Source of the DNA: an uncultured Treponema sp.
GTDB taxonomy: Bacteria; Spirochaetota; Spirochaetia; Treponematales; Treponemataceae
Length of the DNA stretch: 7,022 bases
Reading direction: 5' to 3'
Assembly (NCBI GenBank): GCA_905236315.1
Contig: CAJOPO010000088.1
Coordinates: forward strand, 1 to 7,022
The translations under genes and the position numbers were made by a program. Under the pieces are notes generated by a model, which was given only the letters and a program-made list of their open reading frames with translations, ran no database searches and was not told where the DNA came from. How positions within the stretch are numbered: position 1 is the first letter of the stretch; each line of letters opens with the position of its first letter. Shown piece by piece: positions 1 to 5,988 of this stretch.

Positions 1-105
1 AAAAATCCATAAAGCTTGTGTTTTTTCGCTAGCATTACACGGATTCTTCCACAATGCAACGACTGCTAGCATTGTGTGTTCAGAATGACTCACTGAATAT
101 AGCAT
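1..105 (-). CDS. possible N-terminus of a divergent, unidentified gene (partial at the left edge)
   Basis: On the minus strand an open frame starts at the ATG at 105-103 and runs 35 codons to the window edge without a stop. It begins MLYSVSHSEHTML. I recognise no family. An SD-like GGAGG lies upstream at 123-119, but it is 13 nt from this ATG. It is better spaced (9 nt) for an overlapping ATG at 109-107, which opens a frame of only nine codons (MYAIFSESF, then stop at 82-80). The two starts overlap as ATGTATG. A second in-frame ATG is at 72-70. The stretch also contains direct and inverted repeats, so it may be a non-coding repeat that happens to be open. A 35-codon open stretch in this kind of DNA is weak evidence, and the rest of the putative gene is outside the window. 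Confidence 0.22.
   Translation of the reverse strand, partial: MLYSVSHSEHTMLAVVALWKNPCNASEKTQALWIF
28..105. repeat. degenerate direct repeats carrying TAGCAT
   Basis: GCTAGCATT occurs at 28-36 and again at 65-73, 37 bp apart. The shorter core TAGCAT occurs a third time at 100-105, a further 33 bp on. The blocks before the second and third copies align loosely (TTC, then AATG, then AC, then ACTG, then TAGCAT), as in decayed tandem repeats. GCTAGC in the first two copies is itself a palindrome. Possible meanings are operator sites for a regulator of the glucan operon, or part of a dispersed intergenic repeat. I cannot tell these apart from one copy. Confidence 0.4.
50..76. other. hairpin (8-bp perfect stem, 11-nt loop)
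   Basis: CACAATGC at 50-57 is the exact reverse complement of GCATTGTG at 69-76, with an 11-base loop between. There is no T-run on the 3' side on either strand, so it does not look like an intrinsic terminator. It lies upstream of the predicted malQ promoter, so it would not be in the malQ message if that promoter is right. It may be a regulator-binding dyad or a structure in a leftward transcript, downstream of the nine-codon frame at 109-80. Confidence 0.35.
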
Positions 106-118
106 ACATTTTGTAACA

Positions 119-123
119 CCTCC
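119..123 (-). promoter_or_regulatory. SD-like GGAGG facing left
   Basis: The plus strand reads CCTCC, so the minus strand reads GGAGG. It is followed after 9 nt by ATG at 109-107 and after 13 nt by ATG at 105-103. This is the only good ribosome-binding-site match in the first 191 bases and it does not serve malQ. It could serve a divergent gene or a short leader peptide. It could also be chance, since no convincing -35/-10 pair was found for a leftward transcript in the AT-rich DNA upstream of it. Confidence 0.3.
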
Positions 124-157
124 AATTCTTTTTTTTATGATTTTAGTAAAAATATGC

Positions 158-185
158 TTTTCATATTAAAAATTTATGATATACT
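158..185 (+). promoter_or_regulatory. probable promoter of the malQ-GH13 operon
   Basis: A TATACT -10-like hexamer is at 180-185. TTTTCA, matching TTGACA at 4 of 6 positions, is at 158-163 with a 16-bp spacer. An overlapping TATGAT at 175-180 is another -10 candidate, without a recognisable -35. Transcription would start about 187-192, at or within five bases of the malQ ATG at 192. The surroundings are extremely AT-rich, including a T8 run at 129-136 that could act as an UP-like element. AT-rich DNA gives -10 matches easily, so confidence is limited. Confidence 0.4.
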
Positions 186-191
186 TAATTT

Positions 192-2246
192 ATGGAAAGA
201 AAAACAGGTGTAGTTGTTCCTCTTGGAGCTTTGTACACAGCTTCTAATCAGGCTGTTGGTGATTTTCCGGCTTTAAAGCCTTTTGCTGATTTTTGCAAGC
301 AATCAGGGTTTACTGTAATACAACTTTTGCCAGTAAATGATACTGGTACTCAGTCTTCTCCTTATTCAGGATTGTCTGCCTTTGCTTTGCATCCAATATA
401 TATAAGATTAGAGAACTTACCGGAGTTTGAAGATATATTAAAACGTAGTAGAAATTTCTCATCTGCATATAAGTCGTTCAATAAGACTTTTAAGTATAAA
501 AACAGATTTGATTATGAACAAATTAGTGCAGAAAAGATAAAATTATTGCATTTGTATTATACTGCTTTGGAAAAGAAGATTTCCCCTAAAAAGACTAAGG
601 CAAATCCTAATCCCGATACCACATTGGCTCCTAAGTTTTATGAAAAGCTAGAGAAGTTCACAGAAGAAAATGAATGGGTAATTTCTTATGCTGTATTTAA
701 GAACTTAAAAGATGACCATTTTCAAGCGTCTTGGAAAGAATGGGAAGAAGACAAGCAAAAATTAAACCATAAACAAATAGAAACTAGATGGAATAATAAG
801 GCACTAAAATCTGCACATAATTTCTTTGTATGGTGTCAGATGTGTGCTGCAGAACAGTTTAAAGATGCTGCTGATTATGTCCGCTCTTGTGGCATTGTCT
901 TAAAAGGTGATATTCCTATTTTAATGAACGAAGATAGTGTGGACTGTTGGGCATATCCTGAATATTTTAACCAAGAGTTAAGAGCAGGCTCTCCTCCTGA
1001 TGGAGAAAATCCTGTTGGGCAGAACTGGGGATTCCCCACATATAATTGGCAAAATATTTCTGCTGATGGATATAAATGGTGGAAAGATAGAGTAAAAGCG
1101 GCTTCTAGGTATTATTCTGCTTTTAGAATTGACCATGTGTTGGGATTCTTTAGAATATGGGCTGTCAACTCTAAAGAAACCACTGCATTTTTAGGACACA
1201 CTGTGCCTTTTAAGACCTTTACTAGAGAAGATTTGCATAATGCAGGCTTTGATGATGGGCGTATAAGATGGCTTTCTGAGCCTCATGTGCCTACTAGCGT
1301 AGTAGAAGATGTTACCTGGGATCATGAAGAAGCCCATGCTATATTGCAAAGAATTTGTAATCGCGTAGGAACAGAAGAGCTTTGGTTGTTTAAAGAAGAT
1401 ATAAAGACCGATGGCGATATTTATAAGCAGTTTTTTGCAGAAGATTACACTCGTGATAATAATATAAAGCAGGCTTTATCAAATAAGTGGAGAGATAGGG
1501 CTATCATAGAACTTTCTAAAGATAATTTTATCCCTGTTTGGTCATATACAGGTAGTACCGCTTGGCAAAGCCTAAATGGCGAAGAAAAGCAAAGTTTAGA
1601 GAAACTTTTTGCACAAAACGATAAAGAACAAAATGAATTGTGGAAGCAACAGGCTTTAGATGTGCTTCGCCCCATTGTTTCTGAAACTTCTATGGTTCCT
1701 TGTGCAGAAGATTTAGGGGTGAACTTACAAAGTTTGCCCGAAGTTTTAGAGGAACTATCTATTCTTTCTTTAAAAGTGATTAGATGGAACAGAATCTGGG
1801 AGCAGAATGGGCAGCCTTATGTGCCATTTGCGCAGTATCCAGAACGTAGTGTTGCTACCACCTCTGTTCATGATAGTTCCACTTTGCGCCAATGGTGGAA
1901 TGAAGAAAAACAGAGTGTTCAAGCATATTTGGATATGTGTTCAGCTAATGAAAGTGACCGATCTATAAAAGCAGATGATACTTTTACTTCAAAAGTTGCT
2001 TCTTTTGTTTTGTCTTCTTCTGCACAGTGTTCAAGTGCTTGGTTTATAACCCCCTTGCAAGATTATCTTTTCTTAGATGAAAAATATTACTTAAAAGATT
2101 TACAAGCAGAGCGCATAAATGTGCCTGGTTCCGTTAATGAATTTAACTGGACTTATAGAATGCCTGTTTCTGTTGAAGAGCTTTCTGAAAATAAGGCTTT
2201 AATTGAGCAGTTACAAAATATCGTAAAAATACATGAAAATCGCTAA
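192..2246 (+). CDS. malQ: 4-alpha-glucanotransferase, GH77 (MalQ / DPE2-like)
   Basis: This cytoplasmic enzyme of 684 aa breaks an alpha-1,4 bond and passes the glycan to another glucan or to glucose (disproportionation), as in maltodextrin or glycogen use. GH77 marks, in order: GVVVPLGAL at 6-14, SSPYS at 55-59, GDIP at 239-242, SPPD at 267-270, GQNWG at 276-280, RIDH with the nucleophile D314, CAEDLG with acid/base E506, and HD with D561. By comparison with Thermus amylomaltase (D293, E340, D395) the E-to-D distance is the same, but the nucleophile-to-acid gap is about 145 residues longer. As I recall, plant DPE2 has an insert at this place. DPE2's N-terminal starch-binding domains are absent. 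The start at 192 is forced: a TAA lies in frame at 186-188 and the conserved fold begins at residue 6. No Shine-Dalgarno sequence precedes it. It is first in an operon with the GH13 gene. The family is certain; the exact acceptor is not. Confidence 0.95.
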   Translation: MERKTGVVVPLGALYTASNQAVGDFPALKPFADFCKQSGFTVIQLLPVNDTGTQSSPYSGLSAFALHPIYIRLENLPEFEDILKRSRNFSSAYKSFNKTFKYKNRFDYEQISAEKIKLLHLYYTALEKKISPKKTKANPNPDTTLAPKFYEKLEKFTEENEWVISYAVFKNLKDDHFQASWKEWEEDKQKLNHKQIETRWNNKALKSAHNFFVWCQMCAAEQFKDAADYVRSCGIVLKGDIPILMNEDSVDCWAYPEYFNQELRAGSPPDGENPVGQNWGFPTYNWQNISADGYKWWKDRVKAASRYYSAFRIDHVLGFFRIWAVNSKETTAFLGHTVPFKTFTREDLHNAGFDDGRIRWLSEPHVPTSVVEDVTWDHEEAHAILQRICNRVGTEELWLFKEDIKTDGDIYKQFFAEDYTRDNNIKQALSNKWRDRAIIELSKDNFIPVWSYTGSTAWQSLNGEEKQSLEKLFAQNDKEQNELWKQQALDVLRPIVSETSMVPCAEDLGVNLQSLPEVLEELSILSLKVIRWNRIWEQNGQPYVPFAQYPERSVATTSVHDSSTLRQWWNEEKQSVQAYLDMCSANESDRSIKADDTFTSKVASFVLSSSAQCSSAWFITPLQDYLFLDEKYYLKDLQAERINVPGSVNEFNWTYRMPVSVEELSENKALIEQLQNIVKIHENR

Positions 2247-2252
2247 GGGGCA

Positions 2253-2258
2253 AGGAGG
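2253..2258 (+). promoter_or_regulatory. strong Shine-Dalgarno that fixes the GH13 gene start
   Basis: AGGAGG ends 7 nt before the ATG at 2266-2268, which is near-ideal spacing. An in-frame ATG 33 bases upstream (2233, inside the malQ 3' end) has no such site and would add 11 residues (MKIAKGQGGIE) that are mostly the translated SD region. The 2266 start is therefore preferred. It leaves 19 bases after the malQ stop codon, as expected for a translationally independent second gene in one operon. Confidence 0.85.
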
Positions 2259-2265
2259 AATAGAG

Positions 2266-5200
2266 ATGAATATTTCTTATAATGAATTCCATATTAGTCG
2301 TTCAATACGCAATCAATGTAATTTTGACCAACAGTTGTATTCTTCTAGTGGCAATGTTATTTTTGCTAATTTAAAAGCAGTACAGCAGTTTCAAATAAAG
2401 TTAAATGAATACTTCTCTAAACGTGGTGAAGATGAAAAACGAGTTTCTGCAGGTAGCTTAAATGCAATGGGCTTAATAGATGAAATCTTTCACTATGTAT
2501 GTATGCTCTTTAGGCGCGATAAGGCACCTAAAGCATTCTCTAATTTACTAGAGGATTTAGATACATACTTTAAAAAAGAAGTTGTAGATGAACTTTTAAT
2601 GCAGTTTATGGACGAGTACCCTCCTACTGCTGTGTACCAAAATAAACTTTCTGCACAAGAATATCTTTCTCAAACATGTTATGACGAGGGGACTGGACAG
2701 GAAAGGAGCAACAGGGAGCAAGTTCTTGAAGAGTTAATTCTTTTACATCTTGCTAATGAAAATCCTGCTTTCCATCCATTCCAAGTTCTTTTTGATGATA
2801 AAAAGTTAATGCAGAATGCAAACTACATAAAAACTTGGAATCAGATAAAGGCATATTTTTTAACCTTGCCAGTATTCGGACCGAAAAATCACGACCTTAT
2901 AAATATGCTAAAGGAGCCTGTTATAGCATCTCCTACCTCACTAAAGGGGCAGCTAGACTATATACGCACCTATTGGGCAGATTTGCTAGGAGAATGGCTA
3001 AAACGCTTGCTTGAAGGTATAGATACTCTTTCTGAAGAAGAAAAAGCGGCATGGCATCCTACTACAGGTGGCGATGTAGAGATGTCTGCATATTCATACG
3101 AAAACCTTATGAAAGAATATGAACGCTTTAGCCCTGACCGAGATTGGATGCCAAAAGTAGTTCTTATGGCAAAAACCGTACTTGTATGGTTGTATCAACT
3201 TAGCAAAAAGTATAATAGAGATATTACTCGCCTAGACCAAATTCCAGACGAAGAGTTGGATATTTTGCATAACGAAGGGTTTACAGGCTTGTGGTTAATA
3301 GGCTTGTGGGAAAGAAGTTATGCTTCTAAGCGCATAAAGCAAATAAATGGTAACCCAGAAGCGGCTGCTAGTGCCTATAGTTTGCTTGATTATGAAATTG
3401 CTTGGAACTTAGGTGGTTGGGATGCCCTTGATAATTTACGTCGCCGTTGTTGGCAGAGAGGTATTCGTCTTGCTAGTGATATGGTTCCTAATCATACTGG
3501 TATGGACGGAAAATGGGTTATAGAGCATCCTGATTATTTTGTAAGCCGTAAAGATAATCCATATCCACAGTATTCATTCAATAGCGAAAATTTAAGTCAA
3601 GATGGCAGAGTTACTATACAGTTGGAAGACCATTATTATTCCAAGACAGACTGTGCGGTTTGTTTTAAGCGTATAGATAATCAAACAGGTGATGTAACAT
3701 ATATTTATCATGGTAATGATGGCACTGGTATGCCATGGAATGATACAGCACAGATAGACTTTTTAAATCCAACTGCAAGAGAGGCTGTTATTCAGCAGAT
3801 TATGAAGGTTGCAGCAAACTTCCCCATTATTCGTTTTGATGCAGCAATGGTTCTCGCAAAGAAGCATATTCGACGCTTGTGGTATCCAGAACCAGGTCAT
3901 GGTGGCGATATTGCAACTAGAAGTCAGTATGCTCTTACTACAGACCAGTTTGAAGCCGCCATTCCAAATGAGTTCTGGAGAGAGGTTGTAGACCGCTGTG
4001 CTAAAGACATGCCAGATACTCTACTTTTAGCAGAAGCGTTCTGGATGATGGAAGGCTACTTTACACGTACTCTAGGTATGCATCGTGTATATAATTCTGC
4101 CTTTATGAATATGCTAAAAAAGGAAGAAAACCAAAAATACCGTGATACTGTAAAGAATACAATAAAGTTTGACCCACAAGTTTTAAAACGCTTTGTAAAC
4201 TTTATGAATAACCCTGATGAAGAAACTGCGGTGGCACAGTTTGGCAAGGGAGATAAATATTTTGGTGTTTGTACTCTTATGGTAACTATGCCAGGTCTTC
4301 CAATGTTTGGACATGGACAGATAGAGGGCTTTGAAGAAAAATATGGCATGGAATATACAAGAGCCTATAAAGATGAGCAGCCAGATGGTTATCTTGTAGA
4401 CCGCCACTGGCATGATATATTCCCTCTTATGCACAAACGCTATCTATTTGCAGGTGTAGAAGAATTTTTATTCTATGATGTATGGAATAACGGCGTAGTA
4501 AATGAAAATATCTTTGCTTATTCAAACGGAGTAGGAAAGGAACGTACTATAGTATTTTATAATAATAAATATGAACGTGCGTCAGGCTGGATAAAACAGT
4601 CTTGTGAATACGCTGTAAAAGTAGGTTCTGGAGATAACGACAAGAAGATGGTGAGTCGTTCTCTTGCTGAAGGTTTAGGGCTTACTTATGGGCAAGACCA
4701 TTTCTGTATTTTTAGAGAACATCGTTCTGGTTTATGGTATGTGCGCCGTAGCGATGATATTATAAATCAAGGTATGTTTGTGGGCTTAAACGGCTTTGAA
4801 TATCAAGTATATCTTGATGTTCAAGAAGTTATAGATACAGCAGAAGGTAAATATGCAAAGCTACATGAGCTTTTAAATGGCGCGGGAACTCCAGACTTAG
4901 AAGTGGCATGGCAGGAATATCGCTACAAAGATTTGTATGCGGCTCTTTCTAAGTTTGCAACAGAAGATTTGTATAAAAAGTTAAAGACTTTACTTACTCC
5001 TGTGGCTGTATTAAAAGCTAAAAATATAGAACCAGTTAAGGCAGAAGATATATTTGCTTCTGTAAATGAAGAGGCTCTTTCTTACTATAAGACGGAAGAA
5101 CGTTTTGCCGCAGAAGAACTTGCCTTAATGGAAGAAGCCTTAGGTAAGAAGCAAGAAGAAACTGCTACAAAGCCAAAGAAGTCTACAAGAGCAAAGTCAT

Positions 5201-5988
5201 CTAAAAACGCATTATTAAGTGCAGAAAAGAGATATGAATTATTCTGTAGTCAGATAGAATACCTTGCTTCTGCAATGGCAAATGCACAGGGACTAGAAAA
5301 TGCTAAAGAACCTACTACTAGCACAAAAGCTTCTGATTCTGCATCTAAAGTGGCATTTGATACAACGCTTTATGAAGGCATATTAGAAAATCCTACAGCT
5401 GCAGAAATATTGAGTTCATTCACTATGATTTCTTCTGCTGGTAGTGCTAACTGCATAAAGTGGGGCTATAACAGAAAGATGGCAGAATATATGCAGAGAG
5501 CAGGTGTGGATATAACAAATGCTTCTGATATTTTGCACCGCTTGTTTATAATGATGAGAATTAAAGATTTTAGTTTTAGTACAGTTGCTAAAGCAAAATC
5601 TACTTATGAAGCAGCAGCACTACTTGTAGACAGCGAATATGCTAGAGAACTTTCTGGGGCAAACGAGTTTAACGGTGTTAAATGGTTTAACAAAGAAAGA
5701 ATGGATTCTACATTGTGGTATGGCTTTATGGCTGTGGCATCTTATAGTTCTAGCACTGTACGTGAGCATATTCAGAAATTGCATAAAACATTGCTTGCTG
5801 CTCGTGATGGGGCTGAATACCGCTGTGATAAGTTTATGGAAGCTGTAGAGCCAAAAGCAGGACGAAAAACTACTAGGGCAAAGAAAGCTACAGCGCAAGA
5901 CTCTAGTGCAGAAAGTGCACCAAAGCCTCGCAAGAGAAGAACTTCTAAAAAAGTCTCCTCAGATTTAGAGAGTTCAGAACAGAAGTAA
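2266..5988 (+). CDS. giant GH13 alpha-amylase-family enzyme with extra N- and C-terminal domains
   Basis: This protein of 1240 aa is more than twice the size of a plain alpha-amylase. No signal peptide or membrane segment is visible, so it is probably cytoplasmic and acts on alpha-glucans with the GH77 enzyme encoded upstream. Residues 1 to about 310 are mostly helical with no family I can name. The GH13 barrel covers about 320-720: GLWLIGLW near 341-348, YSLLDYE at 371-377, region I DMVPNH at 405-410, region II IIRFD with nucleophile D525, region III LLLAEAFW with acid/base E590, region IV NNPD with D651, then FGHGQIEGF at 681-689. All three catalytic acids are present, but the usual His before the third is Pro650. 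A beta-rich domain follows to about 860, then a helical C-terminal region containing GVKWFNKE. The C-terminal region has basic or Ser/Thr-rich low-complexity stretches at about 960-985, 1013-1030 and 1196-1240. I recall similar large uncharacterised GH13 proteins in spirochaetes and other anaerobes. Hydrolase versus transferase is undecided. Confidence 0.9.
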   Translation: MNISYNEFHISRSIRNQCNFDQQLYSSSGNVIFANLKAVQQFQIKLNEYFSKRGEDEKRVSAGSLNAMGLIDEIFHYVCMLFRRDKAPKAFSNLLEDLDTYFKKEVVDELLMQFMDEYPPTAVYQNKLSAQEYLSQTCYDEGTGQERSNREQVLEELILLHLANENPAFHPFQVLFDDKKLMQNANYIKTWNQIKAYFLTLPVFGPKNHDLINMLKEPVIASPTSLKGQLDYIRTYWADLLGEWLKRLLEGIDTLSEEEKAAWHPTTGGDVEMSAYSYENLMKEYERFSPDRDWMPKVVLMAKTVLVWLYQLSKKYNRDITRLDQIPDEELDILHNEGFTGLWLIGLWERSYASKRIKQINGNPEAAASAYSLLDYEIAWNLGGWDALDNLRRRCWQRGIRLASDMVPNHTGMDGKWVIEHPDYFVSRKDNPYPQYSFNSENLSQDGRVTIQLEDHYYSKTDCAVCFKRIDNQTGDVTYIYHGNDGTGMPWNDTAQIDFLNPTAREAVIQQIMKVAANFPIIRFDAAMVLAKKHIRRLWYPEPGHGGDIATRSQYALTTDQFEAAIPNEFWREVVDRCAKDMPDTLLLAEAFWMMEGYFTRTLGMHRVYNSAFMNMLKKEENQKYRDTVKNTIKFDPQVLKRFVNFMNNPDEETAVAQFGKGDKYFGVCTLMVTMPGLPMFGHGQIEGFEEKYGMEYTRAYKDEQPDGYLVDRHWHDIFPLMHKRYLFAGVEEFLFYDVWNNGVVNENIFAYSNGVGKERTIVFYNNKYERASGWIKQSCEYAVKVGSGDNDKKMVSRSLAEGLGLTYGQDHFCIFREHRSGLWYVRRSDDIINQGMFVGLNGFEYQVYLDVQEVIDTAEGKYAKLHELLNGAGTPDLEVAWQEYRYKDLYAALSKFATEDLYKKLKTLLTPVAVLKAKNIEPVKAEDIFASVNEEALSYYKTEERFAAEELALMEEALGKKQEETATKPKKSTRAKSSKNALLSAEKRYELFCSQIEYLASAMANAQGLENAKEPTTSTKASDSASKVAFDTTLYEGILENPTAAEILSSFTMISSAGSANCIKWGYNRKMAEYMQRAGVDITNASDILHRLFIMMRIKDFSFSTVAKAKSTYEAAALLVDSEYARELSGANEFNGVKWFNKERMDSTLWYGFMAVASYSSSTVREHIQKLHKTLLAARDGAEYRCDKFMEAVEPKAGRKTTRAKKATAQDSSAESAPKPRKRRTSKKVSSDLESSEQK
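5140..5220 (+). other. Lys-rich low-complexity linker inside the GH13 protein
   Basis: Residues about 960-985 are dominated by K, T, S, A and R (for example KPKKSTRAKSSK). They separate the catalytic part from the helical C-terminal domain. KSTRAK at 5179-5196 is echoed near the protein's C-terminus. It is probably disordered and strongly positive in charge. Confidence 0.7.
5851..5985 (+). other. basic, disordered-looking C-terminal tail of the GH13 protein
   Basis: Residues 1196-1240 contain the basic runs AGRKTTRAKKA, KPRKRR and TSKK, then end in an acidic and Ser-rich DLESSEQK. KTTRAK at 5866-5883 matches the KSTRAK of the inner linker but uses different codons at several positions, so the similarity is at protein level. 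The last 14 or so residues lie in the DNA shared with the opposite-strand gene. Confidence 0.7.
5945..5988. other. convergent coding overlap of 44 bp
   Basis: The plus-strand GH13 gene stops with TAA at 5986-5988. The minus-strand threonine synthase-like gene stops with TAG at 5947-5945. Each 3' end is therefore coding inside the other, and no intergenic terminator can exist between them. The shared DNA encodes the Ser/Lys-rich tail on one strand and the C-terminal ...LNSLNLRRLF on the other. Confidence 0.9.

Noticed and set aside
129..136. T8 run as an intrinsic terminator of a gene to the left
   Set aside because: No stable GC stem lies directly before it; the nearest hairpin ends more than 50 bases upstream.
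1445..1675. 76-codon minus-strand frame inside malQ
   Set aside because: It is the shadow of the GH77 insert, with no recognisable domain.
2233..2265. Upstream ATG as the start of the GH13 protein
   Set aside because: It has no SD, overlaps malQ, and its 11 residues are mostly translation of the SD region that serves the ATG at 2266.
4056..4434. Two overlapping minus-strand open frames inside the GH13 catalytic region
   Set aside because: They lie opposite highly conserved GH13 motifs, show no recognisable protein features and are explained as antisense shadows.
5620..5898. Open frames on both strands in the GH13 C-terminal region
   Set aside because: They overlap a frame with good coding character, have Cys/Phe/Ser-rich random-looking composition and no convincing ribosome-binding sites.
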